Shown here piece after piece: positions 26,601 through 33,400 of a stretch of DNA of 64,000 nucleotides. The notes beneath the pieces were generated by a model. The model was given only the letters and a program-made list of their open reading frames with translations, was not told the DNA's origin and made no database searches. The stretch spans positions 2,851,579 to 2,915,578 of the forward strand of contig JAVGVS010000008.1 of the NCBI GenBank assembly GCA_032718565.1, written 5' to 3'. The translations under genes were made by a program, and so were the position numbers. Within the stretch, counting starts at the first letter, position 1; each line of letters starts with the position of its first letter. This DNA is from Distichodus sexfasciatus (lineage: Eukaryota > Chordata > Actinopteri > Characiformes > Distichodontidae).

Positions 26601-28773
26601 ACAACAGTGAGAATAGCCTTGAGATGTCATACGTGCATCTAAAGTCTGTTGCTGTGGTTCCTCAAAACTATTAAAAAATAAGGGATACACTGTCATAGGG
26701 TGGGCATACCTAAATAATGCTGTTTGAAAAAATGCATTAATATGTCATTTTAGATATTTAAATATGCTGAAGACAATATGAGAAATGACTAAAACTAAAT
26801 GATTGATCAATGGCTATTTTACTACTAAAATCAAATCCAAAAGTCTTTATTCAGAGTGAAAGACATTCTTACCTGTGAACATCTCATAAAGGATGCAGCC
26901 TAATGCCCACAGGTCACTGCACACACTAGTATCTTCCCCTCTCAGCACCTCTGGAGCACAGTACACCGGGGATCCTAAAGAAGAAAAGATCAAAACAGAG
27001 CATGAGAATTGCCTGTATAGCAACAGGCCAAGATTTTCCTAATTCCATAAACCTATTATGTTATGTGATTTTATGAATACTTAACCCATGTTTAAGGTAA
27101 ATGTATCCGTATTGCACTCATGTGTAACACTACGATCTAGACAGTTATTCATATTTGGGAGTCGTGCTTAAGTTTCAGACCAAGCTTAACATCATACTTC
27201 ATGTCTAAAGTCTTTTACCGAGCCTAAGGGAATTACCATGGGTTTGGCTCTTGGTGCACTCTTTGCCATCACCTCCGCCGTCCTCTGCCAAAACAAGGTC
27301 AAAAAAATCCTCCAGGTTCTCCCCTTGTGCTTTAGCCAAGCAGAAGTTAGAGTACTTCAGATCTCCAGAACCATCCAGTAAAATCTGTAAGAAACCATAC
27401 ACATTCAATATGGCTAAACCGACTAATAAAAGGGTTGAAACTAACAAATCTTAACATATACATCAATCAAACATCTGTAATCTGCCTCAACTGTCAGTAA
27501 AATTATGTGACAGATTGGTTAAAGATTGAAGACTTACCTTCGCGGGTGTCAGGTCCGAGAACACTATGCCAGAGTCATGGATGTACTTAAGACCTCTGAT
27601 TAAGTCAATGGCAAACTCTTGTACAATATTCTCAGATAAGCAGACATCCTGGGAAATCACTGTTTTTAATGTTCCTCCTACACCAATGAAAAATGTCTGT
27701 CAGGCTCTTGCCAGATCAAACGCTGTACACTCCATTACATATATTTTATCAATACAAAAATGACTAAGTAATTCATAGCTATGCAGGGAATAAATATCCT
27801 TCTTCCTTACCTGTGCACAACTCCACCACCAGCCACAAATGGTTACTGCTCTCATACCACTCATAGAAATGTACCACATTATCATGCTGCATGTCATGTG
27901 TGAGTCGGATCTGTTAATACAATATAAACCAAATGTTTGGAGACAAAACAAAAGAGCAATGTTTTCCACACTGCATTAAAACTGTATGTTATGCTGTAAA
28001 AGAAGTACAAACATTTACTTCACAAAAGTAATGATTATTAAATGTAGTAGTACAGCCTTTCTGTTACACAACTGCTGCATTCAAGTTCTCAACGATTATG
28101 GCAAAGGTTGCTGGTATGTGATAACTAATGTGTTCCACTTACATACTGTATACTGCAGTGTAAAATGAATCAGAATTAAGAGGTAACAGTTCTGAAAATG
28201 CCTAAGCTAGATAAAATCGGACTGGTTTAGTCTAATTTAGGGAACTGCTGAGTCCCAAGAGGAACCTAGGGGACCAACTACTCCTCACACTTATTCTTTC
28301 CTATAACTATAAAAATTTAGGCCACTAACCCACGTATTCATGCATGTACTCTTGTTGACTGGGCATTAACTTGTCTTTTTCTTTGTTTGTGAAGGTGTGT
28401 GACTTAGCTGACTTAGGTGTACATCGTTTTAGATATGAGCGTCTGAAAAATGCTGTAAAAGTAATTTTATCAGGATTGGTGTTGGTCTAGTGGTAGGATA
28501 CTCGACTACAAACCAAAATCTCAGCCTTGTTCGAGCCCATCTGAAATGCAAGGACTTTAATCCTGAAACCCAGTTCCAGAATTAGGATGATAAATCGAAT
28601 TCGCTCTGTACAATGTAAATGTAAAATATACTCACGTGGTTCTTTAATTCAGGCCTCTTGGATTTCTCGCTGCAAACAACTGCCACAAAATGTATGCTAC
28701 CTTTCCTCCTGCCTTTGTAGACTACAGACTTACGTCCTCTTCCAATAACTTCGTATAAAACGAAGTTCTCCAT
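1733..28773 (-). CDS. ulk4: ulk4, serine/threonine pseudokinase ULK4 (21 coding exons, 3' end outside window)
   Basis: Joined minus-strand exons (28636-28773, 27811-27910, 27538-27677, 27237-27384, 26873-26974, 26398-26481, 26236-26311, 25850-25954, 24656-24753, 23975-24035, 23770-23824, 22842-22949, 22565-22625, 22218-22411, 20295-20341, 19392-19470, 15962-16069, 13789-13872, 5682-5843, 5359-5541, 1733-1860) give 753 codons plus 2 nt with every phase matching. Residues 1 to about 285 are a kinase fold and residues from about 400 are helical ARM/HEAT-like repeats, as in vertebrate ULK4 (about 1275 aa in human), so roughly the last 40 percent lies beyond base 1. Catalytic motifs are degenerate: HRD reads F-S-D (119-121) and DFG reads N-F-C (139-141). 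Known family role: a pseudokinase linked to motile cilia, ependyma and brain development. The orthologue call rests on remembered family sequence; exon boundaries are read from GT-AG sites and frame. Confidence 0.96.
1900..2560. promoter_or_regulatory. Candidate conserved non-coding element
   Basis: Unique-looking intronic sequence with dense homeodomain-type cores (taattaat, caattagc, gctaatgag, gtaattacatc) and the TALE-like tgacaggtgc. Low repeat content. Conservation cannot be checked here; this is inference from motif density. Confidence 0.3.
3338..3690 (-). mobile_element. tRNA-derived SINE (family 2, near full length)
   Basis: On the minus strand it starts ggcacggtgatgcatgg, with a B-box ggttcgatccc (inverted as gggatcgaaccc near 3622) and a long body with the phrases actgtgggaggaaaccg and cgcaaactccacacagaaag, ubiquitous in teleost genomes. 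It ends near attcattcatttatt. Confidence 0.75.
4011..4245 (+). mobile_element. tRNA-derived SINE (family 1, copy 1)
   Basis: The A-box-like gtagcgtaatggttagag (from 4021) and B-box ggttcaagtcc (4066-4076) are spaced as in a tRNA. They are followed by a tRNA-unrelated body (cactgaggtactcatgaat, gcgctgcatgtcagctgc) and a tail containing ttcgttgtggtgcactgtg. The same layout recurs at 7985, 12620, 44660 and 45150. Confidence 0.8.
5359..5541 (-). CDS. ulk4: ulk4 coding exon 20
   Basis: 183 bp, 61 codons, starting ALCRITRHSAGAFQSVIDKV and ending AHLQRLIQDK. Helical repeat region. The donor is a weak aag|gtatat; phase 0 both sides. Confidence 0.96.
5682..5843 (-). CDS. ulk4: ulk4 coding exon 19
   Basis: 162 bp, 54 codons. 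It includes VVNHMAAKIIENVCSTESQ and GFITADVGPALWYLFTHST, both near-diagnostic for ULK4. Acceptor ccacag|GAG, donor atgtca|gtgagt; phase 0 both sides. An 8 kb intron separates it from exon 18. Confidence 0.97.
6679..6704 (+). repeat. (GGA)n microsatellite
   Basis: Seven to eight gga units in the 8 kb ulk4 intron. Confidence 0.9.
7985..8215 (-). mobile_element. tRNA-derived SINE (family 1, copy 2)
   Basis: Same element as the copy at 4011 but inverted: the tail (cacagcacacagtgcaccac) is at the left and the tRNA-like head (gtgaatgcccaactgttata) at the right. Diverged. Confidence 0.75.
8255..8640. mobile_element. Putative short DNA element with 'atcggtatc' subterminal repeats
   Basis: The motif attatcggtatcagt occurs near 8272 and aataatcggtatcgatatc near 8583, with further 'atatcagttatcagt' copies between. 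This resembles dispersed teleost elements built from ATCGGTATCGG units. Ends and target duplication are not resolved. Confidence 0.4.
8645..8710 (+). repeat. SINE body fragment
   Basis: The phrase gagcaagacccttaactcc followed by aattgctcgag is a widespread fish SINE body motif. Fragment only. Confidence 0.45.
9917..9952 (+). repeat. (GT)n microsatellite, 18 units
   Basis: Uninterrupted gt run within the 8 kb ulk4 intron. Confidence 0.97.
10830..11697. mobile_element. Probable non-autonomous hAT-like element
   Basis: The ends are TAGGCATGGGCC (left) and, inverted, TAGGAATGGGCA (right). Subterminal sequences mention repeated 'ggtatcacggtat'-type motifs on the left and 'accatggtatagtgg' on the right. 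The flanks CTTCCAAG (10822-10829) and CTTCGAGG (11698-11705) match at 6 of 8 positions and could be a decayed target duplication. About 868 bases, no transposase ORF; located in the 8 kb ulk4 intron. Confidence 0.6.
12168..12204 (+). repeat. (GA)n microsatellite
   Basis: Nearly perfect ag run with one extra a. Confidence 0.95.
12618..12875 (-). mobile_element. tRNA-derived SINE (family 1, copy 3)
   Basis: Inverted copy with tail gattatttgtcattgtgaa and a head containing the inverted B-box (ggattagaaccggcgacc) and A-box (gaccgttacgctattcactg). Confidence 0.8.
13789..13872 (-). CDS. ulk4: ulk4 coding exon 18
   Basis: 84 bp, 28 codons, EEKKEHPGGLWVVPAAAYTV then LMRCLREG. The acceptor ctgcag|GAG is preceded on the minus strand by about 90 bases of CT-rich sequence. 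Phase 0 both sides; donor gaaggg|gtaaga. Confidence 0.95.
13876..13972 (+). repeat. GA/GGGA-rich tract at the ulk4 exon 18 acceptor
   Basis: Seen from the minus strand it is a pyrimidine tract directly upstream of the exon 18 acceptor, with (ccct)n and (ct)n units. Confidence 0.9.
15962..16069 (-). CDS. ulk4: ulk4 coding exon 17
   Basis: 108 bp, 36 codons, AVITFTDLIRENFRNAKLKQ then CLLPPLGELLYLIATQ; one of the best conserved ULK4 helical-repeat segments. Phase 0 both sides; donor acacag|gtaaaa. Confidence 0.96.
16420..16880. promoter_or_regulatory. Second GC/CpG-rich block in the same ulk4 intron
   Basis: CpG-rich stretches such as cttcgccggcgtcgtcgac and aagcggcaccgcggggtc, with an (ATC)n run near 16605. 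No supported exon. Confidence 0.35.
18090..18690. promoter_or_regulatory. CpG-rich block inside a ulk4 intron, with YY1-type motif
   Basis: CpG density is far above the surroundings (cggcacgcgcggcggcac, acgcgccgg, gcgcctgcgcg). A YY1-like motif AAAATGGCGGC lies at 18493-18503 and ccattttgtggc near 18583. It could be an orphan CpG island, an internal promoter or enhancer. The plus-strand ORF here (132 aa) is arginine/alanine-rich and looks like a GC artefact. Confidence 0.5.
19392..19470 (-). CDS. ulk4: ulk4 coding exon 16
   Basis: 79 bp reading KSKVMRVIGLLASYCTELRE and then DVPVVE; helical repeat. Acceptor tttcag|GAAG, donor gtggag|gtgagc; phase 2 in, phase 0 out. Confidence 0.94.
19988..20185 (-). 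mobile_element. tRNA-derived SINE (family 2, 5'-truncated)
   Basis: Matches the tail half of the 3338-3690 copy (gagcctatcccgggaactac, aacacaccgcagggaacaca, ggggccaatttagagtcccc) but lacks the tRNA-like head, as expected of a truncated insertion. Confidence 0.7.
20295..20341 (-). CDS. ulk4: ulk4 coding exon 15
   Basis: 47-bp small exon reading FPVLIQQLRQAPNWD, preceded by a CT-rich tract. Donor gatgt|gtgagt; ends in phase 2. The match to the ULK4 segment LLIQHLRxAPNWD is strong despite the size. Confidence 0.92.
20758..21452. mobile_element. Non-autonomous hAT-type DNA transposon (MITE) with perfect 8-bp target duplication
   Basis: The 695-base element lies in the ulk4 intron between exons 15 and 14. 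The left end begins CATGGGCGTGAATTTC; the inverted right end begins CATGGGCGTAAATCCC (9 identical, 13 of 16). It is flanked by identical TCTAGAGC copies at 20750-20757 and 21453-21460. An 8-bp duplication is the hAT superfamily signature. No transposase ORF is visible. The G-run subterminal region on the left and the mirrored C-run on the right extend the inverted symmetry. Confidence 0.85.
21727..22095 (+). pseudogene. Unidentified coding-like fragment in a ulk4 intron
   Basis: An open frame reads LMWRTLYTHHLYARISEPDS and later LDQNPTIQHLYELLGLMDLH, meets TAA at 21991, and then continues in the same frame as CLILLRAQLTQKQQNDLWLW. The composition is protein-like rather than random and there is no flanking intron signal, so a decayed retrocopy or old gene fragment is possible. 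I cannot name the parent protein. Confidence 0.35.
22218..22411 (-). CDS. ulk4: ulk4 coding exon 14 (start of helical repeats)
   Basis: 194 bp. It contains DWSAFLQQTCSVLESL and then KLNLLCYLCCVCCHRDIATR, the first clearly ARM/HEAT-like helices. Acceptor tctag|CGG, donor cggctg|gtgagt; phase 1 in, phase 0 out. Confidence 0.95.
22565..22625 (-). CDS. ulk4: ulk4 coding exon 13
   Basis: 61 bp reading ILKTAPVRFDSKTLCVSAYS, aligning with the ULK4 P-V-K-F-D-x-K-x-L segment. Acceptor gaccag|ATT, donor ttcag|gtaaga; ends in phase 1. Confidence 0.93.
22842..22949 (-). CDS. ulk4: ulk4 coding exon 12
   Basis: 108 bp, 36 codons, ending LLYTDSDLTVTPIMDNPK, a hallmark ULK4 linker motif. Acceptor cctag|AGC, donor caag|gtagac; phase 0 both sides. 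Confidence 0.95.
23325..23620. mobile_element. Short inverted-repeat element next to the TG microsatellite
   Basis: The left end has cttgtacttgctacttagtg and the right end, inverted, has cttgtacttatatagtagtg. Inside is a TTAGGG-like run (gggttatgtttagggttagg) and two 'gtcctcac' copies. This looks like a dispersed teleost element whose edge has grown into the adjacent TG repeat. Family not assigned. Confidence 0.55.
23621..23750 (+). repeat. Long (TG)n tract, about 130 bases
   Basis: About 60 bases of pure tg, then tg with scattered c and a interruptions. On the minus strand it is a CA tract just inside the intron after ulk4 exon 11. Confidence 0.97.
23770..23824 (-). CDS. ulk4: ulk4 coding exon 11
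   Basis: 55 bp reading SCPTPRTTSTTKESESKE, matching the S-x-P-T-P-R-T-S segment of ULK4. The acceptor is gacag|TTC. The donor is a weak gttaag, and a roughly 130-base CA tract (minus-strand sense) begins about 20 bases into the intron. Phase 2 in, phase 0 out. Confidence 0.88.
23975..24035 (-). CDS. ulk4: ulk4 coding exon 10
   Basis: 61 bp reading EFKPKSVLDSDAKESIFLL, a conserved ULK4 linker motif. Acceptor ttccag|GAG, donor ctcag|gtatgt; phase 1 in, phase 2 out. Confidence 0.92.
24656..24753 (-). CDS. ulk4: ulk4 coding exon 9 (linker)
   Basis: 98 bp if the acceptor is atttaag|TATACAG, the only nearby AG that keeps the phase-2 frame from exon 8. It reads IQLESVIHQAAVDAQ and ends PQLSKCFTLG, which aligns with the ULK4 linker before E-F-K-P-K-S. 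A stronger-looking acceptor 7 bases downstream (atacag|TTG, 24746) would give a stop after three codons. Moderate certainty on the left splice site, high on the exon itself. Confidence 0.8.
24754..25849. other. ulk4 intron 8, no exon seen
   Basis: With the 24753 acceptor the frame is continuous, so no extra exon is needed here. Confidence 0.6.
25850..25954 (-). CDS. ulk4: ulk4 coding exon 8 (end of kinase fold)
   Basis: 105 bp, residues 263-297, LTWEQLLVHPFWKGVF followed by an acidic stretch (SSEDNENVD). The H-P-F-W motif marks the end of the kinase C-lobe. Donor atctag|gtaatt; phase 2 in and out. Confidence 0.95.
26236..26311 (-). CDS. ulk4: ulk4 coding exon 7
   Basis: 76 bp, residues 238-262, with SPEFQNLLHGLLQKEPINR, the helix before the end of the kinase fold (F-x-N-L-L-x-G-L-L-Q). 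Acceptor ttaaag|GTA, donor aatag|gtacac; ends in phase 2. Confidence 0.94.
26398..26481 (-). CDS. ulk4: ulk4 coding exon 6
   Basis: 84 bp, residues 210-237, GKPPFFSQTFSDLVNLILHE then DPPP. This is the C-lobe segment conserved in ULK kinases (GxPPF). Phase 1 in and out; donor gaaag|gtttgc. Confidence 0.94.
26873..26974 (-). CDS. ulk4: ulk4 coding exon 5 (APE motif)
   Basis: 102 bp, residues 176-209, GSPVYCAPEVLRG then SDLWALGCILYEMFTG. The A-P-E motif (182-184) and the D-x-W-x-L-G-C signature of the C-lobe are intact. Acceptor tttag|GAT, donor acag|gtaaga. Confidence 0.96.
27237..27384 (-). CDS. ulk4: ulk4 coding exon 4 (DFG position reads NFC)
   Basis: 148 bp, residues 127-175, starting ILLDGSGDLKYSNFCLAK. 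N-F-C replaces the metal-binding D-F-G. A long acidic and glycine-rich activation segment (LAEDGGGDGKE) follows, as in other ULK4 proteins. Acceptor ttacag|ATT, donor catg|gtaatt; ends in phase 1. Confidence 0.96.
27538..27677 (-). CDS. ulk4: ulk4 coding exon 3 (catalytic-loop remnant)
   Basis: 140 bp, residues 80-126. It ends GIVFSDLTPAK, where an active kinase would have the HRDxKPxN catalytic loop; the arginine is lost and Ser-Asp remains. Acceptor tgtag|GAG, donor gcgaag|gtaagt; phase 1 in, phase 0 out. Confidence 0.96.
27811..27910 (-). CDS. ulk4: ulk4 coding exon 2
   Basis: 100 bp, residues 47-79, reading IRLTHDMQHDNVVHFYEWYE and ending V-V-E-L-C-T-G. This is the alpha-C to hinge region of the kinase fold; the hinge V-E-L-C is clear. 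Acceptor acag|ATC, donor cacag|gtaagg; ends in phase 1. Confidence 0.96.
28478..28626 (+). mobile_element. tRNA-like SINE fragment adjoining ulk4 exon 1
   Basis: The head ttggtctagtggtagga resembles a Gly/Glu tRNA A-box region, with B-box ttgttcgagcccat about 40 bases on. It ends near caatgtaaatgtaaa, a common teleost SINE tail. Too diverged to be a functional tRNA: no proper acceptor stem. Confidence 0.6.
28636..28773 (-). CDS. ulk4: ulk4 coding exon 1 (kinase N-lobe)
   Basis: Residues 1-46, starting MENFVLYEVIGRGRKSVVYK. The glycine-rich loop is G-R-G-R-K-S-V-V (11-18), followed by the beta-3 strand (FVAVV) where an ordinary kinase has VAIK; the lysine position reads V here. It starts at the first ATG after the acceptor and ends K-N-H|gtgagt in phase 0. 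A SINE tail lies only about 10 bases into the following intron. Confidence 0.96.
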
Positions 28774-29049
28774 CTGTGATATTCAATTAGCATTTAAGAT
28801 TTGTATCACACAATTTAACACTGAAAACGAGTTGCTTTTAGCGTTTCATATCGCTACTTGTGTAACTTTAATGTGACTTAATAAACACATACAAATACAG
28901 TAACACGCCGGACTTAATTAAGCTCATGCAGCCTCTAGTATAATATAATTTTAAGTGCATTAATAAGCTACACCCAAAATGCGCACCGGCCTCATTGTGT
29001 TTTTCTCATTTGTAAGTTAGCTGTAGCTGGTTAGCTAAAGACTACTTAC

Positions 29050-29100
29050 ATTGCGAGATCGCCGCACACCCGACTTGTGACGAAGCCTAAAAACACAAGT
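29050..29100 (-). other. ulk4: ulk4 5' untranslated exon (approximate TSS side)
   Basis: The coding exon begins exactly at the ATG, directly after an acceptor (cacag|ATG at 28774), so an upstream non-coding exon is required. A strong donor on the minus strand (gcaat|gtaagt, exon end 29050) lies about 275 bases upstream. The far (TSS) end is a guess. Confidence 0.6.
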
Positions 29101-30284
29101 CCATAAAGTCTAATAAAGTGTAATTGATGCAACACTAGTTTTCTTTAGACATCCATCACATTGTCTGCCACTTTGCTGTACTTTACTATACCGAGACGAA
29201 ACAAACGCAACTACAGTACCACTTGTTGATAAACCGCGCAAGTTGTAACAACTGTCAAACGAAAACAAAGTTGGAACCATTTACTTGAGATAGGGTTTTT
29301 TTTCACTCTCGAGTTAATTAAAACCTGCATTCAATATATGCTGTTTTGTAGTGTCTTTAATGTGATATGTATGAGTAAAGGTGAATACACCGACATTTGT
29401 TTAAAATGCGATAAACCAATGTGAATGCGACTTTAATTCCGTTAAAATCGTCGCGCACACCCACTTTTGGTACGTTCCACCGTTACTAGGATACAAGGAA
29501 GCACGCGGCGGCAGCTCTTCGTTTTGGTTCGTGGGAGCATGTGTTCAGTCTTTTCGAGTTGCGAGTGGCTTGAATTTGCATTTTAACTATTTGTTGTCAT
29601 TGCCTAACCTGGTTAAGTTAGTGGTTAAAGTTGCTTGTTCTAACATGAAATACATTTTTGTGGGATTTATTATATTTCTGCTGCGTTTATGTGTCATCGT
29701 GTTCAGTGCTCTGCTCTATGCGTGCAGGACAGAGGTAGCGTTGTAGAGATTGCAGTATCATAAAAAAAGTTAGCTAGAACATTTCACATCAACAACCAAA
29801 TTAACAAACGTAGGTAAAAACTACAAATCGTTAAAGTTCAAATTCAAGCCACTTGTAACTCGAAAAGACTTGGGAAATGAATACAACACCAGTCCCTCCT
29901 TTCACCTCCAATTTCGAATGACCACGAACAACCAGAACTCACATTTACCTAAAATAAGTATTAATAATAATAGTGTTGCTATCTAAGGACTAACTAAAAC
30001 AACTTTGTTATTGAATCCCGAACACTATCAGCAGATTTAGTCTACAATAGATCACGTGATTGCAGTTCGTACGTCACATCCTTTCAACCTTTCAAATGTC
30101 TGTCTGCTGATCTGGTATCAGCTATGAGACTTTAAACGGAGCGTGTTGCTGTTGCGTTACACACATTTGACCAGCAGATGGAGCTCGCTTACGACGTCCT
30201 GAACGCTGGATTTATAGATATACAGTACATTGCCGGTAATGTAGCACGTTTCGATATGGCAGTACAAACTGAGCGAATCCTCCC

Positions 30285-30985
30285 CGGATTCTCTATCGAT
30301 GTGCAAAAAAAAGAACAGAAAATAATGTAATTTAAAATAAAATAACTATATGTTCTTAATAAGTGTTTTTATTTTAATTGTAGCCCTGTCTCTATCAATC
30401 TGCAAAAAAAATAATCCAAAACAATAATAATTAAACAAAAAACGATAACACAATAATTTGAATGATTTAACATTTTAATGATTAAACATTTTCTTTACTT
30501 AACTGTTAAAATATTTGCACGTTAATGAAAATTATTGTACATATTACTGGTGCAGTTTTGTCCATTTGACTGCTGTTACATTATGTGCCGATTGTTTAAA
30601 ATTCTTATATTCAACTACTGTAGATAATATGCACATACAATGCAAAATGATAATTCCAGGACCAAAATTGTTGTTTGAATTCCACATATAACTATACTGC
30701 ACTCTTTTTTTCTACTTTTAGATGTTTTATATTTTATAGTCTATGTATATATTTTTGCTTACTTGTTCTTGTACTGTAGGAACTGGAGCCATGTCGTCTT
30801 GTCTCTCTATACACTTGTATATAGCATTTACTAATTATTGTATATAGATGACAATAAAGTTGACTTGCTTTAACATCACCCCAGCAAATAAAAACAAAAT
30901 AAAAAATAAATAAAATAATATAACTTAAAATAAAAATACATTATGTTCTAAATAAGTGTTATTATTTTATTTTTGTAATTAGATT
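30285..30985 (+). repeat. AT-rich region with repeated segments
   Basis: Related copies: atgttcttaataagtgtttt (near 30351) and atgttctaaataagtgttat (near 30944); ctctatcgatgtgcaaaaaa (near 30292) and ctctatcaatctgcaaaaaa (near 30391). A LINE-like fragment sits between. Intergenic between the two promoters. Confidence 0.6.
30740..30870 (+). mobile_element. Probable LINE 3'-end fragment
   Basis: gtaggaactggagccatgtc, cacttgtatatagcattt and a closing tgacaataaagttgactt resemble the 3' terminal segment of teleost LINEs. No ORF remains. Confidence 0.45.
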
Positions 30986-31238
30986 CCTAGTGTAGTAGCT
31001 TAAATCATCCCCTAACCGTCCAATAGTAATATTATCAATAGTAATAATAGTACATGACAGCATGTGAGTTCCACTTAGAACTAGTTTTCGGGTTTAGAAT
31101 ACGTTACGCTAATTATAACAATTATTACTAAGTGTTATAATTAATTGTTGATTTATTGAGGAACAATTTATAACCACAATAAATTATTAGATGCTACTTT
31201 AGCACCCCCAGCTGTTGATGAGGATGGAGATTGGTGGA

Positions 31239-31246
31239 TGACGTCA
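31239..31246 (+). promoter_or_regulatory. Perfect palindromic CRE (TGACGTCA)
   Basis: The full 8-bp CREB/ATF site sits just upstream of a CpG-rich block that ends in a strong donor oriented towards trak1. The site is read directly; promoter function is inferred. Confidence 0.5.
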
Positions 31247-31299
31247 CGCCTGGGCTAAACGCAGAGAGAACGCGGCCGCTGGGCTACAGCCAGGCGGAT

Positions 31300-31766
31300 A
31301 CCGGCGTTTTTAAAGGGACACGTTTTGTGGAATTAGACTTTACACACAGTACATTCACAATACACCGAACTTTACTCGTTTGTTTGTGCTAGAAGGAGAG
31401 AAAGCTGGGTACCGTTAAGTGGAAGAAAATCGACACGGATGCTGTATGAGAACTCAACCGGCATCGGTACTTTTTAAAACGCGCTTTTTTAATGCTAAGG
31501 AGAACCTGTTTCCTGGCTCTGGGACGAGTTTGAGCTCCGGATCCTCCCTCGGACCATTCAGGATCACGAACTTTCTTTCGGGCTGTTTGTTTATTTGTGT
31601 AGAAGTTGGGTTGCATTGTGTTTTACTTTTAGCGAGGTAACCTCACGCCTGTGGAATTTGGGTGAATAAAGCGATAGGAGCGGCTGCATGAGGCCGTTGG
31701 TGGAAACAAACGTTACTGAACTGAAGCATCAGATTTGATCAGATCTCTAAAGAAGAGCTGCATTTG
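31300..31766 (+). other. trak1: Candidate non-coding first exon and promoter of trak1
   Basis: A CpG-rich block follows a perfect CRE at 31239-31246, and a strong donor (atttg|gtaagt) ends at 31766. It points towards trak1 and no long ORF opens in it; small upstream ORFs such as ATG 31439 are present. The transcription start is inferred. Confidence 0.45.
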
Positions 31767-31859
31767 GTAAGTTCCAGAACTCCTCTGATTAATGGTGCTG
31801 AATTGGAATGAAGCTCGGAGCCTTAACTGCCATGACCTCTTTGTTAATATGGTCAGGAA

Positions 31860-32155
31860 AAGTGTGTGAGTGGAAGGGGCAAGGAAAGAGAAAAAGACAG
31901 AATGAGACAGAGACTGGAAGAGACAGACAGACAGACAAAAGGAGAGGAAGAGAGATGGCAAGAGAATGAGAAATAAGGTGGGAGAGATGTATTAAAACTA
32001 AGAAAGAGATGAACAAAAGGAGAGAGAACGAGATGGGCAGAGAGAGAAAAGGAAAGAGAGATAAAAGGACGGGCAGGAGAGAGAGAGAGAGACACAAGGT
32101 AAAGTGGAGAGAAAGAGAGAAATGAGGGAGAGAGAGAGAGAGAACTGGGAGAGAT
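31860..32155 (+). repeat. Purine (GA-rich) tract
   Basis: About 290 bases of mostly A and G with (GACA)n and (GA)n cores, about 100 bases after the candidate trak1 first-exon donor. Confidence 0.9.
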
Positions 32156-33294
32156 GCCTACTGTACACTGTAAATTGTTCCATTCAGACATTTCTTCCAT
32201 GTCCTGGCTGTTAGCTCCTTGTCAAAGCGCAGCACCAGTCAGCAACTTTTAATAAACTCCTTAGATCAGATTTAGAGGATCTGATTCCAAGAAATCTGCT
32301 TTTGCCTTTCAATGCTGCTCTGCAGACATTATCTAAGAGGGTTTCTGACTTTGAAGAAATCAAAAACTGTGGCAGTGTTTAGGTCATGACTGAGGGCTGG
32401 ACACACTTTTAAAGTCATTATTACAGCCACTAAATGAAGATCTTAAAACTGAGATGGCTGTTCATCACTATGTGCTTTCACTCAGTACTGTTCCACGGCA
32501 TGGACAAATCAGAATATACTGACCTCTTGCATTTCTATATTTGTCAAGACATCATCATGTCATGTGGCTCTCTTGAGGACAGGGTAGCTGTCTGGTATGT
32601 AACCTTGCTCGAGGGGAACTAATTTAGAGATCTGCTTGTTATTTTATGTGAGTAATCTCCTGTTACTGCTTTATTTACTTTGTTTAAAATCTGTGTTTAT
32701 AACATGTGATTTGTGAGTTGAGTTTTAGCTTCAACTCAGCCAAGCGTAGTTGGCACTTGATTGAAAGCTTTTGACATGCAAAATGTTAGTCGGAATCTGT
32801 TTGGTTAAACAAATCTCAATATGCTGACCTTCATATTGACTTTAGACTCACACACACATTTACACACACATATAGTGTGTCAGTGTGTGTAAGAGTTTAA
32901 ATTGTTTCGAAAGACCTGCCCCGTTTTCAGGTTGTGTCAAGTTGACTAGAAACGGGCATATTTAGGCAAGTTTATTTATGTAGTGCATTATCATACTGAG
33001 GGGCTTTACAACACACTTTACAAAAATATTTTTATCTCTTTGTCCTAAAAGGACATGGCACTTATTCATGTACAATGTTTATATAACAGAACCTAAGAAT
33101 ATTTTAGAATTTTAAACTTGTACACATTGGTTGCTTTCCTTGAGACACAGGCATTGTTTTTACTTTAACATGTGAAACAGTGAAACAGTAATTTTGCACA
33201 AATTAGTTTTCATAGTCTGACAAAGAAGGTTGCAAATTCTAACTTTTGAATTTGAACGACCAGTTGTTGAATCCTAACTAATGTTTACTGCAAT

Positions 33295-33400
33295 GGTCCG
33301 CATCCCTGCTCCTGGAGCTCCCTTTTTCCACATTTTCACTCCAACTCTAACACACCTGGAGCAAGATCAGGCATACATCACTGGAGCAACTTCTGCAGAA
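33295..33400. repeat. Dispersed repeat fragment
   Basis: ccctgctcctggagctccct and ccaactctaacacacctgga resemble the edge of a dispersed teleost DNA element. Family uncertain. Confidence 0.35.

Larger units (their letters stand above)
29101..31238. other. Intergenic region between ulk4 and trak1
   Basis: About 2.1 kb between the divergent 5' ends. It contains a 13-bp perfect palindrome AGTTGTAACAACT (29241-29253), an X-box-like site near 29482, AT-rich repeats and a LINE fragment. The plus ORF at 29531-29746 has no supporting features. Confidence 0.7.

Noticed and set aside
28478..28560. Possible functional tRNA gene
   Set aside because: A and B box-like motifs are present but no acceptor stem pairs; better explained as a SINE head.
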